The translations under genes and the position numbers were made by a program. From Pyrobaculum islandicum DSM 4184 (GTDB taxonomy: Archaea > Thermoproteota > Thermoprotei > Thermoproteales > Thermoproteaceae): a stretch of 64,000 nt of DNA. Shown piece after piece: positions 16,336 through 24,008 of this stretch. Every line of letters begins with the position of its first letter. The stretch's first letter is position 1. The notes below the pieces were generated by a model. That model did no database searches, was not told where the DNA came from, and saw nothing but the letters and a program-made list of their open reading frames with translations. The stretch is taken from positions 682,001 to 746,000 of the forward strand of contig NC_008701.1 in assembly GCF_000015205.1 (NCBI RefSeq), read 5' to 3'.

Positions 16336-17529
16336 CTATGGTTTTTCTAAACCGGTGGTCACAGCCTCGCCTATTCTTCTAATGCCCTCCTCAATTCTCT
16401 CAGGAGTTTCGGTTACAAAGGATATACGCACTGCGGCTCTATATATTCCACTAAAATATGACCCAGGCACTACTGCCACGCCGTACTTCTCCAGTAGTTT
16501 TTTGGCAAACTCTTCACCATCGTAGATATATCTAGAAAGGTCGACGAATATAAACATAGAGCCCGAAGGTACAATAAATCTAGCCTCTGGCACATATCTT
16601 CTCAACGCCGAAACAGCGATATCTCTTTTATGGCGGTATATCTCAACAACTTCTCTGATATACTTCATTCTGACTTCAGAACGTAAATATATAGACACTA
16701 ATCTCTGTGCAAAAGACGGGGGGCAATATACCATTTCTTCATTCATTAGCTTTATTTTCGGTATTACCTCTGGGGGGCCGTATACATAGCCTAATCTCCA
16801 TCCAGGTATAGCCGGGTCCTTAGAAAATGTATTTATCGAAATTGTATGTTCAGGCGCGAATTTGTAGATGTAGACATGATGCCCCTCATATATTAATGTC
16901 TTATAAGCCTCGTCTGTAATAATCCAAAAATCGTAGTCTCTTGCCAAGTCTGCAATAGCTTTTGCAATATCTTCTCTTAGAACTCTGCCTGTTGGATTAT
17001 CTGGGGAGACTAAGATAACGGCCTTAGTTCTCCTACCAATTGCAGACTTCAGCACCTCAGGCTCCGGCTGAAAGCCGTTTTCAAGAGTTGTCCTAACCGG
17101 TTTTACGGTGGCGCCGAAGTACTCAATAAGAGGTCTGTAGCCGAAGTATGTCGGATCTGTCACAACGACCTCATCCCCTGGCTCTAACAGCGTGGCAAGC
17201 GTTGAAAACATAGCGGCTTGACCGCCCGCGGTTAACACAATTTGCTCCGGAGGAATATCGAGCCCTCCTAGCCTCTTCAAATCCTCGGAAATCGCTTGCC
17301 TAACCTCGTAGATGCCTTGAGAAGGCGTATAACCATAGAGTTCCATAGAATCTATTTTGAGAAGCTCTCTCATTACTTCTCTCACCTCTCGAGGAGGGGG
17401 AATACTAGGCTGGCCTGTAGACAACAGAATCACGTCTCGGTTCTCTCTTTTTAGTCTCTCACGTAACTCGTCGATCTTCCGAGTTGGCGACTCCCTTAAC
17501 GCGGAAATCCTAGGCGAAAACCCCCTCAT
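16336..17529 (-). CDS. Class I/II PLP-dependent aminotransferase
   Basis: 397-aa fold-type I aminotransferase of the aspartate/aromatic group. It has LSTGQPSIPPP (about 36-46), the PLP contact DNPTGRV (about 173-179), TDEAY (about 208-212) and the Schiff-base lysine in SINTFSKDPAIPGWRLG (about 232-248). The C-terminal PGSYFSG...RISFVTETPERIEEGIRRI is typical. Substrate is undetermined. TATA atatatata at about 17553-17561 precedes ATG 17529. Its end abuts the ThermoDBP stop, convergent. Confidence 0.9.
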   Translation of the reverse strand: MRGFSPRISALRESPTRKIDELRERLKRENRDVILLSTGQPSIPPPREVREVMRELLKIDSMELYGYTPSQGIYEVRQAISEDLKRLGGLDIPPEQIVLTAGGQAAMFSTLATLLEPGDEVVVTDPTYFGYRPLIEYFGATVKPVRTTLENGFQPEPEVLKSAIGRRTKAVILVSPDNPTGRVLREDIAKAIADLARDYDFWIITDEAYKTLIYEGHHVYIYKFAPEHTISINTFSKDPAIPGWRLGYVYGPPEVIPKIKLMNEEMVYCPPSFAQRLVSIYLRSEVRMKYIREVVEIYRHKRDIAVSALRRYVPEARFIVPSGSMFIFVDLSRYIYDGEEFAKKLLEKYGVAVVPGSYFSGIYRAAVRISFVTETPERIEEGIRRIGEAVTTGLEKP

Positions 17530-17615
17530 TGAGAGAGGTAAAGAGAGTCGTATATATATGTTTACGTGTACGTTTTTTGTAAAGGGGGTATAAAACTTTG
17601 GCCATAGCTTAAGCC

Positions 17616-17753
17616 ATGGAACAGATTATCATACCTATTTCTGAAGATGAGCTAGAAAAAATAACAAGAATATGTAAAAAATATGGATTTGAAACACTTG
17701 ACGACTGCATAAATATGGCGTTAGCACAACTTATTTACATTTACAAAGGGTAA
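17616..17753 (+). CDS. 45-aa ribbon-helix-helix-like protein
   Basis: A short ORF with ATG 17616 and stop TAA 17751-17753, 26 nt downstream of TATA-like gtataaaac (about 17588-17596). The protein is a strand (EQIIIPIS) followed by two predicted helices (EDELEKITRICKKYGF and LDDCINMALAQLIYIY), the layout of MetJ/Arc/CopG ribbon-helix-helix DNA-binding proteins. No hit could be run. It may act on its own promoter or pair with an unlinked partner. It stands alone between the aminotransferase start and decayed sequence. Confidence 0.55.
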   Translation: MEQIIIPISEDELEKITRICKKYGFETLDDCINMALAQLIYIYKG

Positions 17754-17813
17754 ACTTAGTGGGTTGGAAATTTTTCTTAACTACTTAGTATTCTCGAAAC
17801 CAAAAATCTAACA

Positions 17814-17829
17814 GTCCCTAGGTATTGCC
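17814..17829 (+). repeat. Degenerate copy of the GTCCCTAGG hairpin repeat
   Basis: GTCCCTAGGTATTGCC matches the first 16 positions of the 26-nt repeats at 40453 and 23255 with one base missing. The right arm is altered; a second CCTAGGTA follows at about 17842. Confidence 0.35.
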
Positions 17830-17869
17830 TACCTGTCTTAGCCTAGGTAGTATGCCTTGTTAACAAAAG

Positions 17870-18046
17870 GTGCAGATAGAAAAGGTGATATCTAAATACC
17901 TGCTGATACCGTGGACAAAACTCGCCGTGGAGAAGTCATTTTTTGTAAGAGTGTTCTTGATTTTATTATTTATCAATTTATACGAACCTTGTTGTGTGGT
18001 ATACCGGCAGGCTCTGGCTGAGCGGTGTTGTGGCTTTAGCGTGTAA
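17870..18046 (+). CDS. Short ORF, possible gene remnant
   Basis: 58-codon frame starting at GTG 17870 and ending TAA 18044-18046: a basic N-terminus (QIEKVISKYLLIPWTKLAVE), then a hydrophobic stretch (FFVRVFLILLFINLY) and a Cys-rich tail. No family was recognised and no clear TATA. It follows a degenerate hairpin repeat, so it is probably a leftover of a lost gene. The rest of 17754-18106 holds the eS1 promoter. Confidence 0.25.
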   Translation: MQIEKVISKYLLIPWTKLAVEKSFFVRVFLILLFINLYEPCCVVYRQALAERCCGFSV

Positions 18047-18106
18047 TCCTGCACAAACACGGAGGTGGTCGTAAAATTTATATTCCATAGTACACAGCTT
18101 TTTTCA

Positions 18107-18775
18107 ATGTCTGAGAAGCAGAAAGCTGTAGCCGCACAGGAGAGAGTTACAATTTCTAAACGAGATCCTTGGGCATTAAAGAAATGGTTCAGCGTATATG
18201 CGCCTTCGTATCTTGGTGGAGTATTTTTAGCAGAAGTACCAGCCTCAGAACCTCAGAAGCTGTTGTTAAGAACTCTTGAAGTTTCGCTTTTTGACATCAC
18301 CAAGGACTTGTCGCATCTACCTATTAAATTGAGGTTTCAGATACATAAAGTCGATGGCTTAAAGGCCATTACTAGATTTAAAGGGTTAGAGCTTACAAGA
18401 GATTATATAAGATCTCTTGTAAGAAAAGGCACAAGTAAAGTATCAGCCATTGTAGAAGTAAAGACAAAAGATGGGTGGGTTATGAGAATTGCGGTATTGG
18501 CAATAACCACACATAGGATAGGCTCTGCCCAAAAGTCGGCAATGAGAAAGAGAATGTTTGATGTATTGACTAGGAAAGCCTCTGAAATGGACATAGGCCA
18601 ATTCCTAAAGGAGGTGCTTGAAGGCTTACTTACGGCTGATCTCTTTGTGGCAGGAAAGAAAATTGCCCCGCTGAGAAAGGTTGAGATAGCTAAGATAAAG
18701 GTGTTAAAATACCCGCCAGAGGAGGAGCAAACCACGGTAAAAGAATTAACAACAGAAACAGTAGCCGCTTCTTAA
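18107..18775 (+). CDS. rps3ae: 30S ribosomal protein S3Ae (eS1)
   Basis: 222 aa, archaeal/eukaryotic eS1. Recognisable from KKWFSVYAPSYLGGVFLAEV (residues 25-44), SLFDITKDLSHLPIKLRFQI (about 60-79) and the middle KGLELTRDYIRSLVRKGTSK. The frame is open from 18065, but ATG 18107 gives the usual family length and lies 26 nt after TATA-like aatttatat (18075-18083), so the extra 14 residues are not real. It converges on the Dim2 gene with a 4-bp overlap of stop codons. Confidence 0.95.
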   Translation: MSEKQKAVAAQERVTISKRDPWALKKWFSVYAPSYLGGVFLAEVPASEPQKLLLRTLEVSLFDITKDLSHLPIKLRFQIHKVDGLKAITRFKGLELTRDYIRSLVRKGTSKVSAIVEVKTKDGWVMRIAVLAITTHRIGSAQKSAMRKRMFDVLTRKASEMDIGQFLKEVLEGLLTADLFVAGKKIAPLRKVEIAKIKVLKYPPEEEQTTVKELTTETVAAS

Positions 18776-19302
18776 CTACCACGGCCTTTTGCACCCTGGA
18801 TAAATTTATACACCGTGTTGTGTTTCTTACCTTCGATTAACATCTCTACCGCACGTCTTGCTATTTCAACATCCTCCATCTTGCCTAAGATAGCCACGTA
18901 GTTGTCTCCCACTACCATATGTACCTCTGCTAGATACTCGATCGTGCGCCTTGCGCGACCTTCTTCACCAATTATCCTGCCTTTAATACGTCTCAAGTGA
19001 TTTGGTTTATCTGTGTACTCTTTTAGATCTATTACGACGAGTGTATATTCATCGTTCTCTAACTCAAGTGCTTGCTCTGGCGTGAATCCAAGCGCTATGG
19101 CTTTAATCATCTCCCTTAGTTTAAGCACGGAATCCACTGTTACATCGGGGCCTGGCTTTACTTTGATATAGAGCTCTTTCTCGTCTAATTCTACCCTAGC
19201 TCCAAATCTGCCATCTACAAGTTTCACAAACTCTCTCGCCGCTTTTATCCTCTTTTTTTCAATCGGCTGTAGTATTTCTCCTCTTAAGTAATCTGATGCC
19301 AC
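18772..19302 (-). CDS. KH-domain protein, Dim2/Pno1 (Krr1) family
   Basis: About 176 aa with two KH-like domains; the second has the GxxG loop as GRIIGEEGRARRTIEYL (about 108-124). Homologues (Dim2/Pno1) bind the 3' end of pre-16S/18S rRNA and control its cleavage. The frame can start at TTG 19317, but GTG 19302 lies 23 nt from the TATA box shared with Rio1, so I choose 19302. Being divergent from rio1, another small-subunit maturation factor, fits a joint role in 30S assembly. Confidence 0.85.
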   Translation of the reverse strand: MASDYLRGEILQPIEKKRIKAAREFVKLVDGRFGARVELDEKELYIKVKPGPDVTVDSVLKLREMIKAIALGFTPEQALELENDEYTLVVIDLKEYTDKPNHLRRIKGRIIGEEGRARRTIEYLAEVHMVVGDNYVAILGKMEDVEIARRAVEMLIEGKKHNTVYKFIQGAKGRGS

Positions 19303-19319
19303 ACTATAATTAGGCAAGA

Positions 19320-19329
19320 AATTTAAATT
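19320..19329. promoter_or_regulatory. Shared palindromic TATA box (dim2 / rio1)
   Basis: AATTTAAATT sits 22 nt before the rio1 GTG (19347) and 23 nt from GTG 19302 of dim2 on the other strand. One symmetric box could direct both leaderless transcripts. Confidence 0.5.
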
Positions 19330-19346
19330 CGTTTACAAAGATTCAC

Positions 19347-20147
19347 GTGAGACGTTTTAAGACTGAGAAAGATAGCGATTATTTCAAAATTGTAGATGAT
19401 GCCATAAATGCCTACACATGGGCTGCTATAGTTAAATTACAGGAGAGGAAAGTTATCGATGATGTGCTAGGCGCCATAGGTCAGGGAAAGGAAGCAAAGA
19501 TAATACTAGCAAAAAGAGGAGAGTCATACGCTGTTTTAAAGGTGTTTTATCCTATCTTAATAAGATTTGTAAAGAGTAGATACGGCTATATCTTGGGAGA
19601 TCCAAGATTTAGAAGACTAAAGATAAGCGACCAGTTGCACTTGGTAGAAACGTGGTGTAGGAAAGAGTTTGGAAATTTATCAAGGGCATATTCCGCTGGA
19701 GTTAAAACGCCAAAGCCGTACGGCTTCTATAGAAATGTTATGGCAATGGAATTTGTTGGCATTGATAAAACTCCCGCCCCTCTTTTAGCAGATGTGGGAT
19801 TAGAAAATCTTGAAGATCCAGACCACGTATTCTACGAAGTTGTGAAAAATCTTGAGAAAACATATATATTTGCAGGACTTGTACACAGCGACTTAAGTCC
19901 ATTTAATATATTATACGACGGGAAAGATCCGTGGATTATTGACTGGGGCTCTGCTGTCAGACGCGGACATCCAAAAGAACTCGAATACCTCAGACGCGAC
20001 GTGGAGAGAGTCTTGGAGTTTTTTGAGACTCCACTTCCTCCAGAGGATCTCTTTAAGAGACTTGTAGAGAGGGGCGCTTGGCGAGGTTCTATTGATATAG
20101 ATGAGGAGGGGTGGTTGTTAATAGGGGGAAAGAGAATCTTAGATTAA
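19347..20147 (+). CDS. rio1: RIO1-type atypical serine kinase/ATPase
   Basis: 266 aa. The P-loop is AIGQGKEAKIILA (about 43-55), the ATP-site lysine is in YAVLKVF (about 61-67), the catalytic loop is LVHSDLSPFNIL (about 178-189) and the metal-binding Asp is in WIIDWGSAV (about 195-203). The GKEA and HxDLSxxN signatures point to RIO1, not RIO2. RIO1 acts in late 40S/30S maturation. Start GTG 19347; divergent from Dim2. It ends convergently with iorB (9-bp overlap). Confidence 0.9.
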   Translation: MRRFKTEKDSDYFKIVDDAINAYTWAAIVKLQERKVIDDVLGAIGQGKEAKIILAKRGESYAVLKVFYPILIRFVKSRYGYILGDPRFRRLKISDQLHLVETWCRKEFGNLSRAYSAGVKTPKPYGFYRNVMAMEFVGIDKTPAPLLADVGLENLEDPDHVFYEVVKNLEKTYIFAGLVHSDLSPFNILYDGKDPWIIDWGSAVRRGHPKELEYLRRDVERVLEFFETPLPPEDLFKRLVERGAWRGSIDIDEEGWLLIGGKRILD

Positions 20148-20666
20148 GGACATACCTCTTAAAAATGCCTTTCTATTATTTTCATCTAAAGATGGCGGCA
20201 TAGAGAGGCCAAGCAATTTAGAGACAAAGCCTAACATTACGGAATTCTCATATAAGACAGAGCCTAGCTCTAGAGCTATGTCATAACAAGGCACGATGTA
20301 TGTTTTTATGCCAGATCTCCTAATTGCGTCTAATGTGTCATTTAAGTTATACCATTTCCCAGGCGGCTGAATTATTCTCTTATTGACAACTAGTATGCCA
20401 TTTGGTTTAAGATAACGATATGCCCTAAGCGCCTCGAGGGCCTCAAGCGCTATGACAAAATCTGCGCCACCCTCCTCAACTATTGGGGCGTACACCTCTC
20501 TGCCTATTCTCACATGAACTTCCACAGAACCGCCACGTTGACTCATGCCGTGTACTTCAGCAATTCTCACGTCGTAGCCTTCTGCCATTGCCGCCTCGCC
20601 TAACCATCTCGCCAAAGTTAATACTCCCTGTCCACCGACTCCTACAATAACTATGCCTGTTTCCAT
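20139..20666 (-). CDS. iorB: Indolepyruvate ferredoxin oxidoreductase, beta subunit
   Basis: About 175 aa, the gamma-domain-like subunit of 2-oxoacid:ferredoxin oxidoreductases: TGIVIVGVGGQGVLTLARWL at the start, then EVHGMSQRGGSVEVHVRIG (about 37-55). With IorA it oxidatively decarboxylates aryl pyruvates made from aromatic amino acids to aryl-acetyl-CoA, reducing ferredoxin. ATG 20666 is preferred over TTG 20678; either overlaps the end of iorA, so translation is coupled. Confidence 0.92.
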   Translation of the reverse strand: METGIVIVGVGGQGVLTLARWLGEAAMAEGYDVRIAEVHGMSQRGGSVEVHVRIGREVYAPIVEEGGADFVIALEALEALRAYRYLKPNGILVVNKRIIQPPGKWYNLNDTLDAIRRSGIKTYIVPCYDIALELGSVLYENSVMLGFVSKLLGLSMPPSLDENNRKAFLRGMSLI

Positions 20667-22429
20667 ATCTCTAGCCAAATTTCTTTTCTGCCTTCAAGTT
20701 TAAAGGCGTTAAACGGACATACTTCCGCACATACACCACAACCTACACATAACGCAGGGTCGACATACGCTTTCCCGTCCGGTCTTTTCGAAATAGCGCT
20801 ACATTTTAATAAATTATAGCATAAACCACATGATTTACATTTCTCTAAGTCAACTTGATACTTAGGTATCTGAACTCCCAACCTTCTAGCCTTACGAATG
20901 GCCATTAATACGCAAGGCCTCCTAGAGATGACAACAGCGGGCTTGCCGTTTTTTACAATCTCCACAGCCTTTTTAACAATCTCTATAGATCTCTTAACGT
21001 CAACGGGGTCTATGACAAAAGTAGGCAAACCCAGCGCCTCTGTTATCTTTTCAGCCGGTAAAAATCTACTGGGACTAGGCTGGCCTCCTGTCATAGCCGT
21101 ATAGGAGTTATCCATAACTACAATGAGAATAGGTATCGACTTCCCCACCACATCAATTAGTTGGGGTAACGCGGCGTGGTAAAAAGTGGAGTCGCCTATT
21201 GTAGCTACCACAAAGTGTCGCCCCGCAACCGTAATCCCAGAGCCCAGCCCCACCGAAGAACCCATATGCGTTATTACATCCTGTTGGCCCATGTTAATGC
21301 CAAGAGAATAACAGCCAATATCTCCAGACCACACCGGATTTAATCCAGCAGTCGCAACCTTAAGTATATAAAAGGTAGCCATATGTGGACAACCGGGACA
21401 TAAAACAGGCGGTCTTGGAGGGGGCTCAAGAGGGGGTCTCGGAGGTTGAGGTGGGTTATATGGTACTCCCACTGCCTTTGCGATTCCCATCGCGACCTTA
21501 TTTATATCAAGTTCCCCAAATTTAGGGAAATATCCGTTTAGCTTCCCTCTTGTGGATATGCCTAGACTTCTCAGCTGGAGTTCCAACACGGGATCTCCCT
21601 CTTCGACTACAACAGCGGATTTGTCAACTATGTCGGCTACTTTCCTGGGCGTGGGTACGACAATCCCTAGTTTCACAATTACCGCCTTGATGTTTAAGCG
21701 TCTTACAGCTTCTTTGACGTAATTATACGCAACGCCAGATGTGACAATAAATACATCGCCAGAACCCTCCGTTTGTATATACTCACTTGCAATATCTTGT
21801 ATTTTCTCCCACTTTTCTAATAACGCCTTTTTTCTCTCTCTGGCGTTTGTAGGTACAAGACAGAACCTCTTTACATCTTTTGTAAATCTGCCCCATTTTG
21901 GCGGAGCTGGATGTTCTATCTCTACAGGCGCTCTTACATGGCTAACTCTAGTAACACTTCTTAACATAACTGGATGCTTTAACTTTTCGCTAAGGGCAAA
22001 ACCATCTTTTGCCATTTTATAAGCCTCTACAGGATTTGATGGCTCTAGCACAGGTATATACGCTTGTAAACCATACCACCTGGTATCCTGTTCATTTTGA
22101 GAAGAGTACATCCAGGGATCGTCAGCGGTAATTATGAGGAAGCCGCCCTCCACTCCTGTATAAGCGGCGCTGTGAAGAGGATCTGACGCAACGTTGAGAC
22201 CTACGTGTTTCATGGCAACTAGAGCCCTTGCGCCTGCAAGCGCTGCACCGTAGGACAGCTCAAATGCCGTTTTTTCGTTTGCCGCCCAATATACAAATCT
22301 GTCTTTAAACTCTTCCAGCGTTTCTAATACCTCAGTCGAGGGGGTTCCTGGATAGGCTGTGGCGACGGCGACGCCGGCAGCTAAAGAGCCATATGCGAGA
22401 GCCTCGTTGCCGAGGAGGAGAAGTCTCAT
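20651..22429 (-). CDS. iorA: Indolepyruvate ferredoxin oxidoreductase, alpha subunit
   Basis: 592 aa. The order is the pyrimidine-binding domain (ATAYPGTPSTEVLETL, about 21-36), the TPP domain (CPGCPHMATFYIL about 333-345; GDIGCYSLGINMGQQD; GDSTFYHAALPQL) and a C-terminal ferredoxin domain with two Cys clusters: CKSCGLCYNLLKC (about 527-539) and CVGCGVCAEVCPF (about 555-567). In the first cluster the fourth Cys lies after LLK where most ferredoxins have CP. It oxidises aromatic 2-oxoacids. TATA-like atttatag lies about 25 nt upstream of ATG 22429. Confidence 0.95.
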   Translation of the reverse strand: MRLLLLGNEALAYGSLAAGVAVATAYPGTPSTEVLETLEEFKDRFVYWAANEKTAFELSYGAALAGARALVAMKHVGLNVASDPLHSAAYTGVEGGFLIITADDPWMYSSQNEQDTRWYGLQAYIPVLEPSNPVEAYKMAKDGFALSEKLKHPVMLRSVTRVSHVRAPVEIEHPAPPKWGRFTKDVKRFCLVPTNARERKKALLEKWEKIQDIASEYIQTEGSGDVFIVTSGVAYNYVKEAVRRLNIKAVIVKLGIVVPTPRKVADIVDKSAVVVEEGDPVLELQLRSLGISTRGKLNGYFPKFGELDINKVAMGIAKAVGVPYNPPQPPRPPLEPPPRPPVLCPGCPHMATFYILKVATAGLNPVWSGDIGCYSLGINMGQQDVITHMGSSVGLGSGITVAGRHFVVATIGDSTFYHAALPQLIDVVGKSIPILIVVMDNSYTAMTGGQPSPSRFLPAEKITEALGLPTFVIDPVDVKRSIEIVKKAVEIVKNGKPAVVISRRPCVLMAIRKARRLGVQIPKYQVDLEKCKSCGLCYNLLKCSAISKRPDGKAYVDPALCVGCGVCAEVCPFNAFKLEGRKEIWLEIWKQA

Positions 22430-22511
22430 ATGTAATTATGATATATAGACTATAAATGTTTTTATAGATGGAAGAAGTAAGGCTTAAATACTTAATATTA
22501 CAACCATAGGA

Positions 22512-22781
22512 ATGCGGTTTTGTCCTAGAGACGGAACTTTGATGATCCCGCAGAAAAAAGACGGCATCACGGTACTGAAATGTCCAAAATGCGGCTATGA
22601 GGTAAAACTTACAGAAAAAACAAAAGAGGCTTATAGGCAACGGTCAGAAGTGTCGGAAGAGAGAAAGAGAGGAGTTATGGTCGCCGAAGAGAGAAAAATT
22701 GAGTACGACCAGGAGGAGGTAGAGGAGTTAAGAAGACAACTACTCGAAAATCTACAAGAAGCCGAGAGAGAGAGCGATTAA
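22512..22781 (+). CDS. Zinc-ribbon protein resembling the N-terminal half of TFS/RpoM
   Basis: 89 aa. Residues 1-30 look like the N-terminal zinc ribbon of transcription factor S / RNA polymerase subunit M (RFCPRDGTLMIP ... VLKCPKCGYEV). The second Cys of the first knuckle is Asp (C4, D7, C24, C27). The C-terminal TFS ribbon with its acidic DE loop is missing; in its place is a charged helix (about 35-89). It therefore cannot be a normal cleavage-stimulating TFS. It may bind polymerase competitively (speculation). Leaderless, with TATA-like cttaaata (about 22484-22491). Confidence 0.6.
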   Translation: MRFCPRDGTLMIPQKKDGITVLKCPKCGYEVKLTEKTKEAYRQRSEVSEERKRGVMVAEERKIEYDQEEVEELRRQLLENLQEAERESD

Positions 22782-22838
22782 TCAGCCTGGTTTAGGACAT
22801 TTCACCATGTCATAAGCCGTTTCTCATCACCTATCGTC
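22775..22838 (-). ncRNA. Candidate C/D box sRNA
   Basis: On the minus strand a perfect box C (GTGATGA, 22830-22824) and box D (CTGA, 22785-22782) are separated by 38 nt, the usual size of archaeal 2'-O-methylation guides. Degenerate inner boxes are present (ATGA as D', TGGTGA as C'). Flanks CGAT and ATCG form a 4-bp terminal stem. A TATA-like tttaatat lies about 26 nt before the RNA start. Its 3' end touches the stop codon of the zinc-ribbon gene on the other strand, a common arrangement for Pyrobaculum C/D RNAs. The target was not identified. Confidence 0.5.
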
Positions 22839-23047
22839 ATGACATAGGTAGGGCCCGTTATATTAAACTTGATTCTTGAGGTAAAGATCCGCACCCAATA
22901 ATTACCGTTAGCATGTCTGTCATACTTACATCCCCCTCTACATCTTGTACTTTTTTCTAGTCCGCTAAGTCTGTCGCATGTTGTACAATTAGGCCATCCC
23001 CCGTTTGTACATGCCGGGCGGCGTGTCTGCCCACTGAGCTTTTCCAA
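22839..23047 (-). pseudogene. Possible TnpB zinc-finger remnant
   Basis: The frame open from 23047 down to 22802 encodes CTTCDRLSG ... CRGGCKYDRHANGNYWVRI, resembling the C-terminal zinc finger and following Asp of TnpB (CxxC ... CxxC-x-D). There is no body attached. Its last codons overlap the candidate sRNA. Confidence is modest because the cysteine spacing is irregular. Confidence 0.35.
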
Positions 23048-23135
23048 TAAAACTCCTATGGCGTTTTAACGCCGTGGTTTAGAGGAGGGCGGTGGGGAGA
23101 CAGCTCTTCTGCTGACTTTAAACCGACTATTCTCT

Positions 23136-23243
23136 ATGGAAGACTTAGAAGAGAATGGCAAAGGGCCGAAGAAGAAATGGAAGAAAACGCAGGCTAAGAA
23201 GGGCCCCACACCCGAGGTGTCTTGGATACCGATGAAGACGTAG
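23136..23243 (+). CDS. 35-codon basic ORF, probably a remnant
   Basis: ATG 23136 to TAG 23241-23243; a Lys-rich peptide (GPKKKWKKTQAKKG) ending EVSWIPMKT. No promoter or family is evident. It lies between the zinc-finger remnant and the hairpin repeat at 23255 and probably belongs to the same decayed mobile element. The rest of 22782-23320 contains the sRNA candidate, a GGCGTT/AACGCC hairpin near 23060 and the promoter of the next gene. Confidence 0.25.
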   Translation: MEDLEENGKGPKKKWKKTQAKKGPTPEVSWIPMKT

Positions 23244-23254
23244 GCGGAGAGGAA

Positions 23255-23280
23255 GTCCCTAGGTGCAATAGCCTAGGGAC
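23255..23280 (-). repeat. 26-nt hairpin repeat (GTCCCTAGG family)
   Basis: Perfect 9-bp inverted repeat GTCCCTAGG / CCTAGGGAC with an 8-nt loop. Its reverse complement matches the element at 40453-40478 in 24 of 26 positions. Both lie next to TnpB debris, so they may be terminal hairpins of an IS200/IS605-type element. Confidence 0.6.
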
Positions 23281-23320
23281 AGACGGTAAAAGGATTTAAA
23301 GATGTGATACTTATTATGCA

Positions 23321-23782
23321 ATGGTTAGATATCTCAAGGCGGAGCTTATCAGCGTTATAGAGACTGTTGATTCCTATGGACAGCTTGTGGGCATAATGCT
23401 AATAGGGGCTGATGAGTGGGGTGATAGAGCGGTTCCTATTATTATAGGATCTGCCGAGACTTTATCTATAAAAAAAGGGCTTGGAGAGGTTGACTTCCCC
23501 CGCCCCCTAAGCCATGATCTATTCGTTGATATCCTAGAAGCTCTGGGCGTGGTTATTGAGAAAGTTACTATTGACGCGCTGGTGTCTAATACATACACAG
23601 CTACTGTATACATACGCGACAAAGAGGGAAAAACGCATACTTTTGACGCAAGGCCCAGCGACGCTGTGGCACTTGCTGTAAGAGTAGGTGCGCCTATTTA
23701 TATTTCTGAAAACTTAGAGAAATATGCCGAAGATTTAAGAAAATATATACGGCCTCCAAGCGGCAAGATTACCGAGGAATAG
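23321..23782 (+). CDS. Bifunctional nuclease (DUF151) family protein
   Basis: 153 aa matching the DUF151/BFN family: AVPIIIGSAETLSIKKGL (about 37-54), RPLSHDLFVDILEALG (about 61-76) and DARPSDAVALAVRVGAPIYISE (about 108-129). Plant and bacterial members have been reported to have nuclease activity; the archaeal role is unknown. Start ATG 23321 with TATA-like gatttaaag about 25 nt upstream. Its end overlaps the pcc1 gene by 14 bp, convergent. Confidence 0.88.
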   Translation: MVRYLKAELISVIETVDSYGQLVGIMLIGADEWGDRAVPIIIGSAETLSIKKGLGEVDFPRPLSHDLFVDILEALGVVIEKVTIDALVSNTYTATVYIRDKEGKTHTFDARPSDAVALAVRVGAPIYISENLEKYAEDLRKYIRPPSGKITEE

Positions 23783-24008
23783 ACTTTTCGATAAGTTGAA
23801 GAGCCCTAACTATGTCGTCTATCGTGTTCTTTAGAGTTAAAATATCTTCGGGATTCTCAACGGTATAGTAAATGAGTATATGGAGCCGGTCGTTTGTACA
23901 AACGTAATGTATTTCCATATCTTCTGGAAGTTCTATATCATCTGGACTTAGCGCGTCTTTAAAGATACAATCTAGTGGCGTCTCTATTCTACTTATTAAC
24001 TTCTTCAT
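23769..24008 (-). CDS. pcc1: Probable KEOPS subunit Pcc1
   Basis: 79 aa, the right size for Pcc1, the dimerisation subunit of KEOPS, which helps install t6A37 in ANN-decoding tRNAs. The pattern is a strand pair around a central segment (FKDALSPDDIELP), then DRLHILIYYTVENPEDILTLKN and the C-terminal helix IDDIVRALQLIEKSI. Sequence similarity is weak, but the order rps15 - DHH protein - pcc1 is conserved in archaea, which strengthens the call. The start overlaps the end of the upstream gene by 20 bp. Bud32, another KEOPS subunit, is at 60000. Confidence 0.65.
   Translation of the reverse strand: MKKLISRIETPLDCIFKDALSPDDIELPEDMEIHYVCTNDRLHILIYYTVENPEDILTLKNTIDDIVRALQLIEKSIPR

Noticed and set aside
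17860-18060. 66-codon minus-strand ORF
   Set aside because: Overlaps the plus-strand ORF and eS1 promoter; no promoter of its own and no plausible protein features.
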